A DNA stretch of 64,000 nt, from the NCBI GenBank assembly GCA_024663395.1, contig JANFAH010000080.1, positions 62,001 to 126,000 on the forward strand. Direction: 5' to 3'. This stretch comes from Pisolithus tinctorius (lineage: Eukaryota; Basidiomycota; Agaricomycetes; Boletales; Pisolithaceae). Positions 23,660 through 35,274 of the stretch are shown here, one piece after another. The translations under genes were made by a program, and so were the position numbers. The notes under the pieces are model-generated. The model did not search any database. It saw only the letters and a program-made list of their open reading frames with translations, and was not told the DNA's origin. Each line of letters begins with the position of its first letter. Within the stretch, counting starts at the first letter, position 1.

Positions 23660-24210
23660 AGGAATCAACCTTGCATATGGAAGGTGGGCATCACCCAGGG
23701 AATCAACTGGGGGAGTGGTCTGACTGCATTGCCCAGGTGGCCACACAGCCACTGGGATCAGCTCCTTATATGGAAGGCAGGTATTGCCCAGCTTGTTGAT
23801 GATTTGGGCAGTCTGACTGTGTTACCTGGGGCCCCCACCACACATCCACTGGCATCAACCCCATGTATGGATGGAATCAACCTCACAGCCACCAGCATCA
23901 ACCACTTATATGGAAGGTGGGCATTGCCCAGGGAATCAACTGGGGTGCCCAGCTCATCAATGATTTGGGCAGTCTGGCCTGGGCCCCCACTGCACAACTG
24001 CTGGCATCAATCCCATGTATGGAAGGAATCAACCTCACAGTCACTGACATCAACCCCTTATATGGAAGGTGGGCATCACCTAGTGGAATCAACCATGCCC
24101 AAGTCAATGTTGATGGGTGCCATCTGAGTGCTGTGGGCCAGGCATCAACAGTACAGCCACTGGAGTCAACCCCATATGTGGTGGTCAGGAATCACCCAGT
24201 GGAATTAGAG
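23660..24210. repeat. Tandem repeat of about 140-152 bp, three to four copies
   Basis: TTATATGGAAGG recurs at 23,766, 23,906 and 24,058. Each occurrence is followed by a gapped series of shared phrases (GGGCATTGCCCAGGGAATC, GATTTGGGCAGTCTG, GGCATCAACCCCATGTATGG). The first copy at about 23,676 is partial. No gene function is apparent; frames across it are open only in patches. Confidence 0.7.
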
Positions 24211-24239
24211 GGTAATTGGGGATTTGAAACTCACTGAGA

Positions 24240-26712
24240 CTCTCTATCAGACTGATACAGGCAACATGACAGAGGGCAATGTAAGCAGCACCTTGAGCTC
24301 TGCTGCATAACTTGTTGACAACTTACACATCTCCCAACAGGAGTCAAGCAAGGGAAAGCACCTGCCTGATCAGTGTGTGACTGCATTAGATCAGGGGTGC
24401 TTGATCATAGGCAACTGACAGTGTCTCCCAAGAGGAGGACGCTGACAACCTCATGCAAGCAGAGGTGAGAATTGCCCAGCAGCATCCTGCCCAACTTGTC
24501 AATGACTTACACATGTCTCCCAACAGAAGCCCACAACTCAGACAGCCAAGGACAAAGGACCTGTGGCAGACAAAGGTCCCAAGAAGACAGTAAGTGTATG
24601 GGAGTATTGGCATGTGAGAATGCAAGGATCTGATGTCTGTAACCCATCAGAAGGATGAGGGGGCCAACAAAATGGACATGCAAAACATTGTGGACAAGAT
24701 ATACCAGGGTACCACAGGTGCAACACTGGGCTATGCCCTGTTGACAATTGTAGATGACAATGACCTGGGAAGAGGTCCATGGATGGTCTGCCAAGTGATC
24801 AACACCAGGGAAGTCAATCTTGCCTTCCTCAAGGGGTAATTCATGAAGTGGTGTCAAATGGAGGGCCTGTGGAACTGAGATGAAAGGAATGTGATAATCA
24901 TTAGGGTGCATCCCAATGATCTTGATCTTTCAAGTTTACAGGCCATCCAAGAAGGCTCATAAGTCAATCATGTCAAGTGGAGAGTACCCACTCCAAGTAA
25001 TCCACTGCATACAATGATGCTCTACAATGGCAACCACCAACACACATACATGCAGGCTTACCACCCAGCCCATCTCAAGTACTTGGCCTGGCAAAAAGCC
25101 AAGTCTGAGCTCAAGACTTGCAACCCAAAGGACTTGGTCCACAAGAGGCTGTCAGACTGAATTGCAGAGCTGCAAAGAGAGCTGGACAGGGAAGGGGTGT
25201 GGTTAGTGAAATTCATGGATCAAAGTAAGTGCAGTGCAACTTGTTGACAAGTTATGCAGCTGCTAATGATATGACAGCAAAGCTGGAGAAAGAAACATAT
25301 GGGGACTTGGTCCAGCATCACTTGGCCACAAACACCCCATTTGCCCACTGTGTTGACACCAAAGACAACTGACTCTCCCAAGTACTGATGATGCTCTGAG
25401 ACATGTCTGGGATGCATAGAAGCAAATATATCACTGCAGTGTTGTTGACACTGCAATCCAACCACCCCCTACAAATGATCTTGAGGGACAAGGGAATGCT
25501 ACAGGTATGCATTCTCCTGAATAAGTATACCCACTTCAGGGGTACCAAGAGTGGCACTGGTCTCACCATACACTACCTGGCAACTTGGAACCCTGCACTA
25601 GGGGGTGGGGGAAGTTCAGTTGAGTCCATCAAAGGTGTGATACATTCACTGACAGACAATCCCACAGCTCATGTGATACCTGCTAAGGTATTCTGTGGCT
25701 GTTCTGGACTTCTTGGCTGCCCCCATCTCAGTGGAGACACTGTCTGCTGTTGAGTGTGAAGCACAGGCATGTGGGGTTGATGTCCATGGTCTGAAGAGAC
25801 AAGCTGTGAAGCAGATCCAAAAAGATTGCAAGCATACATGGATGGGAAGAACCTGGAGCTCAAAACCTTTGTCAATGACACTTATTTAGATCCATGGGCA
25901 AAGGCATTTGTGGAGCATGCCTGCAACACAAACACATTTGATTACTTTGGATCAACAGAAGCTGCTGACAAACAGAAGTATGACAGTGGCATGGCCCCCT
26001 ACTGGCATGAGGTAGAAAAGACCTGCAATGAGATGTGGAAATTGGTGAAAGAACCTGTACCCCAGGATGAAAAGACAGTCATCATGCAACACATCAGGCA
26101 AAAATCAATTGGCTTAGGAGCAGATATTTCATGAAGGACTACTGCACATGGTGCATTGCACTTCCCATGGCCAACAAGTACCTGGAACTGGCATTTCTAT
26201 GACTGTTCCTTGGGGAGAAGCCAGACAAGAGTGGCAGGAGTGGGATGGCAAGGGCCATTGCAGAGGTAGGTGTCCAAGTGACATCATGGTAGATTGGTTC
26301 TGACTTATCCTGCTTATCCTGGGCAGTGACATGGGTGTAACCATTGGCAAGATACATGATTGAACAGTGGGACACCCAGGTGAAGGAAAACAGTCCACTG
26401 AAAGCATGGACCAACTACACCTTGGCCCTGTCCAATTATATGGAAGGTGTCAAAGATGGGGAGGATAAGGTGAATGTAACAACCCCATTGCAGTGGTCAG
26501 CTGCACAACCCATCAACAAGTTGTGCAATGGAGAACACCTGCTAATATGGGCACACATGAGTGAACACTACAATATGACCACTCCTATCTGCACTGTGTT
26601 CAAACCCCTTGATCTTGGAATAACAATTGAATTTAAATATAATACACTATGCAGATTTGTATTTATCAAAGATGGTGAAGAGTTTGCATACCAGTCCACA
26701 ATCCCACCATAA
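24240..26712 (+). pseudogene. Family C gene relic, copy C2
   Basis: Blocks in order are an acidic start with two palindrome-bearing introns (24,283-24,341 and about 24,465-24,525), LGYALLTIVDDNDLGRGPW (from 24,727), then LYNGNHQHTYMQAYHP near 25,020 and IAELQRELDREGVWLVKF. After intron 25,225-25,277 come a helical region, DFLAAPISVETLSAVE near 25,710, and FGSTEAADKQKYDSGMAPYW near 25,950. The last block resembles FGTIDPSEVNKYSDYMASYW in the minus-strand copy at 43.2 kb, so the family occurs on both strands. Stops and frame changes show it is dead. GNHxH suggests, weakly, a ParB-like fold. Confidence 0.5.
25238..25253 (+). repeat. Intronic palindrome, type II
   Basis: Arms AACTTGT and ACAAGTT around TG, flanked by GC-A and ATGC, inside intron 25,225-25,277. 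Imperfect relatives lie at about 24,306-24,327 and 24,491-24,512 in the two preceding introns. Confidence 0.75.
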
Positions 26713-27800
26713 ACCATTCTCCAGTTCTTTTTTGGCATCTGTTACCTGAAGGGCTTTCTTCAGATGCAAGATTATTTTCTTTGCTGCTTCCAACTCATTG
26801 GCCATCTCTTTCCTCATCTTGTCCTTCTCATCCATGGCAGGCATATGATCTGCATCTTTGGCCAACTTGTACTTCCTTTTCTTGCTCTCTACAAGTGATA
26901 TCATGGCCAGCAATGGCCTGCAGTAAAATGTCTCTAGTGGAGGGAAATCTTTACTGAGAACATGTATTTTATAAATATGACATATGATGTGGTGGTTCTG
27001 TCCATCACCATCTTTGGAAGTGCCAGTACCATCCATATGATGATGCAGTGTATTGATGGATGTACTGCATTAGTGCCTGACAGTCCACACATGGTCCATT
27101 CACATTCAGGGACCTTTGAGCAGTCATAATTTGTTGCAATCTCTGTGAGATGCATGGTGGCATATGAGAGGAAGTGCCCCCTGGATGTGAGGCTGTTCTG
27201 TGGGGTGAAAACCATGTGGTTAGCCCCAGGAGGCTGAATCCTGTTCCAGCATCATGAATCATGAGAGAACACTAAGGAATCAGGATTAGAATTGTACAGA
27301 GTATCTCCACACTGAAGGTGAATGGTTCCAAGAGGATACATGCAGAACTTAAGGTTGATGTTGTCTGCAAAAATATCATCCCAGGCCTTGAAAAGATTCT
27401 CCCTGCTCACATCCTGACTTCCAGGGGTGTTGAAATAACCCCATACCTTGCTCCCAGACTGTATGGTAATGTACGTGCATAGCCCTGCCACATTGTGGTG
27501 AGGGTATGTGATAAAACCCCTATGTGACAGTAGGTCCCATCCATGAACTCATTTGACATCCCCCAAGACTGCCTGCATGCCATAATATGCTTTTCCTATA
27601 TTCTTACTGGAATGGGGGAGGTGGACATCATTCATGGTCATTGTCTTTGCATTTACATTGTCAGATAGTTGCCTTGTGCATTCTTCAGCATCCAGTGAAT
27701 CTTGTTATGAGTTCCAAGCAATGACATACCTAAGGAATATGGGAACCTCAGGCTGAGTATTCAGAAAGTCCAGGAGGTTCATGCAGGTATTCTCATTGTG
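26647..27800 (-). pseudogene. JmjC-like (cupin) protein relic
   Basis: Read from 27,800 downward. FITYPHHNVAGLCTYITIQSG and KVWGYF sit at about 27,520-27,430. The frame then runs through FADNINLKFCMYPLG to an in-frame TGA. PPGANHMVFTPQNSL and GHFLSYATMHLTE follow at about 27,230-27,140. The order 'HxxAGLCTY / KxWGY / QPPGxxHxVxTP / GHF..MHLTE' is that of the JmjC-like proteins that are expanded in mushroom genomes (family knowledge). The iron-binding aspartate appears as Asn (HHN). A lysine-rich coiled segment at 27,036-26,647 (MRKEMANELEAAKKII) forms the C-terminus and has a relative at 58,422-58,195. At least three stops make this a relic. Confidence 0.6.
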
Positions 27801-27856
27801 TGCAAGCTTGATGAATTTTATTCTGCTGAGCATTTTAAACACTTTGCTCATGTCTG

Positions 27857-29498
27857 GCCCCCCCTAAACCTGATGCCCTCACTCCACTCTGCCTTTGTCT
27901 TGGCAGATTTTGTTTCTGCCAACACTCCACCAGTCAGAGTTCAGTTCTTTCTGTCAGACTTGCTTCTGAACCTCTCCCCAGACCTTGTCTAGCATCAGAG
28001 TTGGTTGGAGTAGGCCTGGACTTGACAACACACAGGAGTTGCTAGGGTTTGGTGGGCAATGGGTAGTGATGATATACAACAAAGGTGAGATTATACTAAC
28101 TCCATGTTCACTATCTCATGGATGCTGCATCAGAAACTGCCAGCACCATGTCCATCAACACCCACACCACCTGACACAATGCAATTGTTAACATGCCAAA
28201 TATGGATCCTCCACCTGACCTTGCTGGCCTACTCTAATCTGACATTATCAAGTGTTAGTTCTCTTCTGTACTATGCATGTAAATACAAATCTATTCCAGA
28301 CCTATATGAGGCTGATAACAATCACAACTGCCCAACAGTCATCCAATACAAAATAGGAGATACATGTGTATCCATCTACACATATATCACACTGATTCAA
28401 CCATCACAAAATTTCCATTCACCCTGAGGGTGGAATTGCATTAGACAATGTCAGTGACCCAATCTTGATGTCCTACTGGTTCAGAACAATCAAAGGGCTT
28501 TACATGCAACTGCACAATATGGAACAGGTGTGTTGTCCCTCATTTTCTCTGATCTTGACTCACATAGACTCAACACAATTTCATGAGTTGTGGTAAAAGA
28601 GGGAGGGTTAATGGTACAAGTCCAATGTTTGTCATTGTTTACATGCTGACAAATCATCTAGAAGACCCATGTGGTTTATTATGTAATCATATTTTCCCAT
28701 CCTTCATGCCCTTAATCCCATCAAAAGGTCACTTTTCACTATTTCACCAGTCAAGGACAAAAGCATTGCAATGCACTTTTTGGAAAGAATAGGATGTATC
28801 TTGGCATGTATTGCATTGTTTGGACTGAACCTTAGTGCTCTGGAAAGCTTAGAGTCCCCCCTTAGAGTCCCCCCTTTCCAATGGTATAGGTATCATGATT
28901 ATCTGTGCAGAATAGCCCAAGCTACATCAGCAGCAAGTCACATCTCACAAACATTGCAATGCTTTTGTCCCTCACTGTAGACTCAACACCAGATCATTTG
29001 GGTGGACATTCAATGGTTCTACTGTGGCACTGACTTATGTGTCCTTCATTGCTGGTGAGTCTCTTTTCCATTCTTCCTTTGTCTACTGAACCAACACCTC
29101 ATTCACCAAGGCTATCAAACACTCTTCTTGACTACAAGCTTGTCAACAGTGACTGTTGATCCATAATTGACATGCATCATATCAATGGTTAGTCGGTCTG
29201 CTTCACATTCACATTACCCACTGATCACTCAAGATCAGACCTTTGCCCCATATCACTCTTACCCTCAAACCACATGTCCTTTTGCTGTTATCATATCCAC
29301 ATTCAAATGAACAACCCATGCCATTGTCAAGTCTGAGCCTACTCTGACCAACTCCAATGCTTGACAAGGTCTGGGGAGAGGTACAGAAGCAAGTCTGACA
29401 CAGAGGGACAGAACTCTGACTGGTGGAGTGTTGGCAGGGAAAAAGTCCACTGAGACAGAGGCAGAGCAGAATGAGGGCATCAGGTTTAGCTCATGCAC
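27857..29498. mobile_element. 1.6-kb element with long terminal inverted repeats
   Basis: The left arm, about 27,857-28,060 (starting CCCCTAAACCTGATGCCC), is repeated inverted at about 29,290-29,490 (ending GGGCATCAGGTTTAG). At least 160 bp match strongly and weaker similarity continues inward. The interior, with GAGTCCCCCC repeated near 28,855, has no recognisable transposase. It is probably a non-autonomous DNA element or fold-back unit. The L1 copy b element abuts its right end. Confidence 0.6.
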
Positions 29499-29790
29499 TG
29501 TAGGGAATGTAATTTCCCTACTAGAGCAATTGTTTTATTTTGTTCATTTTATTTAGTTTTCATTCTAGGTGTTTTTCTGTTAGTGGTACTTAGATTTTCG
29601 CTTTTTGGGTTGCTTAGTCAGCCCTACCTAGTACTTGATGTACTTAGTTTTTTTTAATAACAATAGACAAGTCACCCCAAGACAAGAAGAGTTCAAAGTT
29701 GAGCTTAAGACTGCCCTAGAAGACCCAGACATCCCTCTCCACTCTTTGGTCAGGCTATAGGAGCCCCTCTGGCCATACTCACCCCTTCAG
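29499..29790 (+). repeat. LTR-like solo element, family L1, copy b
   Basis: Nearly the same as copy a at 13,044 over about 270 bp. It has TGTAGGGA...TTTCCCTACTA, TTCGCTTTTT, GCTTAGTCAGCCC, an A-rich break, then GGTCAGGCTATAGGAGCCCC and CCTTCAG. Both copies are preceded by GCAC. No partner LTR or internal region is found next to it. Confidence 0.6.
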
Positions 29791-29897
29791 ACAGAGCTAC
29801 ACCCCAAGTGCAGTGCATGAGATCACATAGAAATGTGGTTACCACACTCAGAGTCCCTAGCATCCATCAGCCCCAAAATTTCCATGGACATGCATGA

Positions 29898-30395
29898 ATG
29901 ATATGCACAGTAACCCTACATGCATGGGCTGAGATGACCTGGACAGTCTACAGAGCAGGCCTGCTGGTCTACCAAGTCTTCTGTGATAACAACAACATCC
30001 CAGACCAGGACAGAGCACTGGCAACATCCACCTTAATATCTCACTTCATTTCCTGCCTGGCAGGGACATATTCAGGTCAAATGATCCAAGGTTATGTTTA
30101 TGGGATATGAGCATGGCACACACTCAACAGACTCCCATGGACTCTACATGAAGACCAGATAGTGGCCATGCTCAAGGGCACAGCCAAGCTTGCTCCCCCC
30201 TCTACCAAACAAGACCTCCATTGTCCTGTCACTGTGGAAACCATCACTGCCATACACCTGAAGCTCTCACCAGACAACCCACTCAATGTATCCTTCTATG
30301 CATGCTTAACCATGCTCTTCTACACTCCAGTGCAGTGTCACACACCAAAGGTGTTTGGTGAGGTGGACATGGATACTGCTGATGAATGGAGATGA
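29898..30395 (+). pseudogene. Tyrosine recombinase, N-terminal part (Crypton-like)
   Basis: Tyrosine recombinases cut and rejoin DNA through a covalent tyrosine intermediate; fungal Crypton elements encode them. Segments seen are TWTVYRAGLLVYQVFCDNN, LISHFISCLAGTYSG, YVYGI-stop-AWHTLNRLPW, LAPPSTKQD and FYACLTMLFYTP. The TGA at 30,108-30,110 lies between YGI and AWH where the family has arginine. At the usual catalytic arginine after FY-, the codon is CAG (30,333-30,335), the product expected from CGG. The C-terminal part of the same gene lies at about 32,195-32,455, so about 1.8 kb of foreign sequence now splits the gene. Confidence 0.7.
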
Positions 30396-32190
30396 AGACT
30401 ATAGCCCTCATGCATTGAACAACTCCCAGGAATGTTGGCAGTCATCCTTCACACAAGAATGAGTTGTCAATGCCAATGAAAAAGGAAGGAAGCAAGTTAA
30501 GCACTGGTAAAAATTCTCAAGCACCCATGTATGGCATTCCAGTTTTTGACATATCTCCACCATTTCTACAGATACCAACACCATTCCCACACCTGCTTAT
30601 AGCACTCAGCCATGCAATCCTACCTTCCAAAATTGGAAAGGATCTGTGCACTCCACACATTTCTACAGCACTCCCTCCAAAAGATGCTCATTTCACTAAT
30701 TCTTCTGATATGGCCACCTCCACATCAGTCATTTCACTTGTCCCCTTTGCTAGGGACCATGGCTACATATATCTACCAGGAGTTCCTACCAGCTTCTGTC
30801 CTGAAGTGTCCTGGTACATCCCATCCTCATCTGCCCCCTCTCAGCCCATCCAGCTTGGACAGTGCATTCTATTTGTCAGTATGACCTCTAGGAGGACATT
30901 CTTTGGTTGCCTCAGGTCTGTTGTTCAGTTAGAGAGGTCTTATGTGGTCATTTCAGTCTCTCCAGTCCAGGAAGCATATGGATCCTTCCTCCCTGCTCCC
31001 TGCAATGTCTTTATACCAATCTCATCCATCATTCTTCCAAAATCATGACAGCTACAGTACAATCTACTGTTCTCCACTCTCCCTGATCACATCCATGATG
31101 AGTATGACACACATCTTGCCTCCCTGTTGCAAGACAGCAGAAGATGCTCTCCCTTTGTCCTCTCTTCCAACAGAGCCTCATTCATGAAGCTTTTATTTGC
31201 TTCACTGAGAGGACAGTTTGGGGGGGAAAGTTGCAATCCCCTATGCTCCTGTCACCCAACAGACCCCCAAATCTTGACCCTGTTGACATCTGACTCACCC
31301 TGTCCACTTTTGGATGTACTGTATTGGCATCAGATTGGCACTGCCTCTCTGTCATTCCACTTTGGCCTAGAAGAGATCTCTTCAAGATGTAACATGCACA
31401 ACCTCCCCCTAATGTGATTCCAGTGCACTTTCCTAGTTCCTGACATTACTTGACTCATACCTTGACATTCTGACTGCTTTGCTTACTGATTCTTCACTTT
31501 TTGGCTTACTTATCCTTACCAATGCTCACCAATGCTTTCTAAGATGATTACCCACTGCTTACATTCCTTACTTATCAGTTACCAATCACTTACCAAGTGT
31601 TTGCACCTTGTTTTCCATAGGCAATGCCCCTGTAGTGTATATAAATCACTGTACTTAGATAGCTATAAAAAAAAGACATCATAGAGCCTGTCTTGCTCCC
31701 ATTTTCATCATCACTCAGTAATTCATTCATCAGCTTTGATAGTTGAGACTTTATTGAGGGTCTAACTATCACCTACTTCACTTATCATTGATTATCATCA
31801 ATATACTTCACTCCAAGTACTCCCTGAGCTTGGTACAGCTCAGAACATTGAATTAAGTCATCATCTATCCTTCTGTAGGCTGACAGCAGTCTACTCCATT
31901 GTAATCTCTCACATTCCTGCTCCTTCTTCATCAGGAGCACCCCCAACCCTCAGCACTTGTCTTTGAGTGCTGTAGCTCACAAAACCCCACCCAGATAACA
32001 GGTTCCACCATCTAGGTACTGCATAGGCACACCACCACTCACTCTTATTGTCTTTTGTGTTGGTTTTGGTTGGTTTTCACCACTGAACCACACTTTGACT
32101 CACAGTGTTCACACAGAAACAGATTGCAATGGATTCTGAACCACCATATTCACCCTACTGTGGACAAAAACCAGCCTATCAGGTGAAGAA
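30396..32190. mobile_element. Insertion splitting the tyrosine recombinase
   Basis: This stretch lies between the two halves of the recombinase. It contains a 194-codon open stretch (30,464-31,048) without recognisable motifs. It also has an LTR-like promoter look near 31,630-31,700, with TATATAAAT at about 31,637 and CTATAAAAAAAAG 30 bp on. I could not define terminal repeats or a target duplication, so calling it an inserted retroelement remnant is inference. Confidence 0.35.
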
Positions 32191-32194
32191 GTCT

Positions 32195-32455
32195 AATGGG
32201 CACAACAAAATGGTACTTCAGGCCCACAAGCAGCCTTTGAAGCTCATCTATGAACAAACTCCCCTCCTATTGATGGCCCCCTGTTCACATACAAGGAGAG
32301 CCACAAACACAAACCACTCACATGCTCCACATTCCTGCAACAGTTGAAGTCAGTGGCCAAAGCAGTGGGCTGTGAAGCAATCCATGGGCACAGCATCAGA
32401 ATTGGGGCCATGCTAGAATACCTACTCAGAAGTGTGCCCTTTGACACCATGAGTG
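32195..32455 (+). pseudogene. Tyrosine recombinase, C-terminal part
   Basis: In one frame the sequence reads SGPQAAFEAHL-stop-TNSPP, LFTYKES, LTCSTFLQQLKSVAKAVG and then GHSIRIGAMLEYLLRSVPFD. The H-x-x-R of the catalytic set is kept in GHSIRIG. The gene stops at PFDTM, where Tc1/mariner sequence in the opposite orientation begins, so the final catalytic tyrosine is missing. Confidence 0.7.
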
Positions 32456-33011
32456 AACCTCCTCCAAACTTGACTGTACCTTTGACCTCTCTGGAAATAA
32501 GCCCTTCACCATTCTTTTTCCACACATACTCTTGTCCATCTGACCCAATCCTGTTGATTTTGGTCTCATCTGACCATATAACTCTGTTCCAGTCCCCCAC
32601 AGTCCAATGCTGATACTTAAGAGCAAAGGCTACCCTCTTCTTCTTGTGACCAGTAGAAAGCAATGGCTTTTTCTTCTTCACCACAGCCTTCAATGAGGCT
32701 TCTTTGAGGGTATTTCTCACTGCCTGAGAAGAAACAGGACTATCAACAATAGAGTTGATGAAAATGAGTGGCTTGAACAGCATTTTGGCCTTGCCAGTAA
32801 GGATTTGCTGAACAATAGCTTTCTTGTTGGTAGAGGAAAGCTTGGAAGGGTGACCACCATGAAGCCTAGACCTCTCTGGTTGGATTTCATGAAGAACCTG
32901 GAATACTGTAGACTTCCCTAGACCAGTCTGTGAGGCAATCTTCCTAGTGGACGGGCCAAGAGAGGCAAGAGAGATGATGTTTTGTCTTTGAGAAGTGGAA
33001 ATGGACTTCAT
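32453..33011 (-). mobile_element. Tc1/mariner transposase, 3'-truncated
   Basis: Read from 33,011 downward, the frame is open for about 185 residues. An N-terminal helix-turn-helix (STRKIASQTGLGKSTVFQVL) and a second binding domain (GHPSKLSSTNKKAIVQQIL) come first. LKAVVKKKKPLLS and the first DDE aspartate in VIWSDETKINRIGSDG follow, up to FGGGSLMV. The rest of the catalytic domain is absent, and the sequence joins the recombinase at about 32,453. A typical Tc1/mariner transposase is 320-350 residues, so about half remains. Confidence 0.85.
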
Positions 33012-34330
33012 GGTGATGATGAGAAAATGAACAGAGGGTGGTGGGGTTTATATATGTTGGATCATACTCATTATATAAAGGTAACATAATAGAACCCTTG
33101 ATGGATGTATGTAACAATATAACAGCATGCCAGGGTCAATATATATAATCAAAACTTTAAGTCAAAAAACTGTCTGCATGACATGTCATTTTCAAATGGC
33201 TGCTATTCTATCAATTCCTATCCAAATCACTTGATTCATGGACCAATAGAAAGCCAAAAGTAAGTACCTTATTTCATACACTCATGGCTTAGGGCTGGGG
33301 TTAGGGGTTATTGCATTTAGTCATAACTAATGTAAAACATACACTGTACTTGAGTCTTATGTGCTGTTGTTTGGCAACAGTCCAACTAGCAAGATTGCTG
33401 TCAAAGTTCAGCTTCTATGCATGTCACATTCTCAGCCTTGGCATGTGTTTGGTTGCTGCAAGTGCCAGCAATGGCCTCTGAGTCAATACCACTCATTGTA
33501 CTATACATAGCAAATAGTGATGTCATGTGACTCCACTGTCACCAGATTTGGCTTCTATATACTAAATACTAAATTTTCATTTGACATTCTCATAATTGCA
33601 GTGTTGAGCCAAGCAAGCACTCACTCATGCCATTGGCTGAGCAGTAGTGGTGGCTACTCTTGGGACTTCACAGCAAATGTATTGTAGTAGCACTACTGGA
33701 TCATTTACTACATGTAGCTATTTATTGAAACCAGAAATCAGCCCAGTGCTGACTGACCACTCCATAAATAGTACTATGTAACATTCCAGAAGAGGTGTCT
33801 GAAGTACAGGTAAACAGGTGTGATAATCATGACAGCTGTGATGTTGTTCATGTCACAATTAAGGTTGTGTCAAGATTATCATAGATCCCACTATGTGACA
33901 GTGTCTACCTGTCCAAAATCAAGATCTGTGCATCCAAGTATCCAGATTGACACAGTCTCTTGCTCCTCTCTTCCTGCCATGCAGTGTCTCCTTCACAGAC
34001 CATCTTTGCACTGTCCAAGTCTCTGGCCCCACTGCATCTCAGCAAAATTTTTGGTATGTTGTCATCCTCTAGATCACAAGGTCTGGATAATACTCACATA
34101 ATGCACTAGCATGACATCATGAAATCATCTCTCCCTCAAGATTGTTGCATGTCACACTCTCATTCAGCACCTCTCATGCCTCTCCCTGTCTAAACACAAT
34201 AGGTACATTGTCCCTGTGATGCCACATCTCCCTTCAAAATAACAAAAAAGATATGATATGTTGTTGCACCACTCACAGCATCTTTATAACACTCACATCA
34301 CACACTAGGATGCTGCAAGTTGTTATGCCT
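33012..34330. other. No gene; possible Tc1-type end at 33,161
   Basis: Mostly featureless, CpG-poor DNA. At 33,161-33,193 TCAAAAAACTGTCTGCATG followed by ACATGTCATTTT resembles the Tc1-type end at 51,882 (CTCAAAAAAGTGTCCCAATG plus ACATGTCATTTT). It could be the end of a second short element. Confidence 0.35.
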
Positions 34331-34850
34331 GAGCCAAGTGACTTTGTCAAATGGACTAGGCACAAATGGCAAGGGTGGGAGTCTATGGGCTGAACTTGTC
34401 ATAACCCCTATGGCTCAGCACTGTTAACAAAGTCCCAGAAGATCTTGTCCACTGGTGAGTTCTTCTAAGATCACATGGGGAGAAGATGAGGGAAGAAGTT
34501 AAAGACTCAAGCTGAGTTGCAAGCTATCAAAAAACTGAGGATACAGAGTATGGTATGGCTGTATAAATACCTCCAGGACAAGAGTACCATACAGGTCACA
34601 CCAAGGTGATGGTAAGTATCCGCAGCAGTAAACAATGAAATAAGAAAGAGTCATATGGTGTCATATGGTGGGGTAGGCAGGGGAATGAAGGCTATACTGG
34701 CTGTGCAATCAATGTGCAGTGAGGAGCCTGACACCAGAGCAAGAAAACAACAAGTAAGTAATAAATATGAGTCAGGGGGAAAATGAAATATGTCCATCAA
34801 TGATGGGCAGTGGAATGAGTCATGGTGACAATGGTGTGCACAGCATCAGT
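34330..34850 (-). repeat. Dispersed repeat R2, copy c
   Basis: Same orientation as 15,600-16,150. It begins GTGACTTTGTCAAATGGAC and has ACCCCTATGG, a TATAAATACCTCC stretch near 34,561, CAGTAAACAATGAAATA and a closing GAGTCATGGTGACAATGGTG. TATA-like sequences in all copies suggest a promoter-bearing terminal repeat. Confidence 0.5.
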
Positions 34851-35274
34851 AGGTATTGGAAATACCTCCACCACTGGAGATCCAAGGGCTCGAGGAGCCA
34901 GAACTCCAAGGACAACCACAGCAAGGACAAATGACATGATGAGGCACATGACACACATGACTTTGGTTTGATGAAAAAGGAAGGACCCTTGATGAAGTCA
35001 TAACACCAGTGTTCTCAGTCTCTATTGGGCATTGTCCAGTGTCCCTGTACCACCACTGAGGTGGATGATGAAGGCTGACCATCCCATTGTAAGTGGTGTC
35101 ACTGGGATAACCATCACTCAACAAACCATTGATAGTGGGAGCCTCTGGCAGATACAGGGGCACAAAATGACCTGCTGCTGACATCTCCAAAGGCAGTGAG
35201 CTGGGCAACAAGGACAGTGTTGATGATGGAATGCTTTCAGGGCATATCTTGCCAAGGGCAATACAGACTTTGCC

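Noticed and set aside
17140..24210. CRISPR-like regular arrays
   Set aside because: Repeats are contiguous or exon-intron modules, without unique equal-length spacers or cas genes, and the genome is eukaryotic.
30464..31048. 194-codon open frame on the plus strand
   Set aside because: Composition is Ser/Pro/Leu-rich without motifs, and it lies in the insertion that splits the recombinase. Not supported as a gene.
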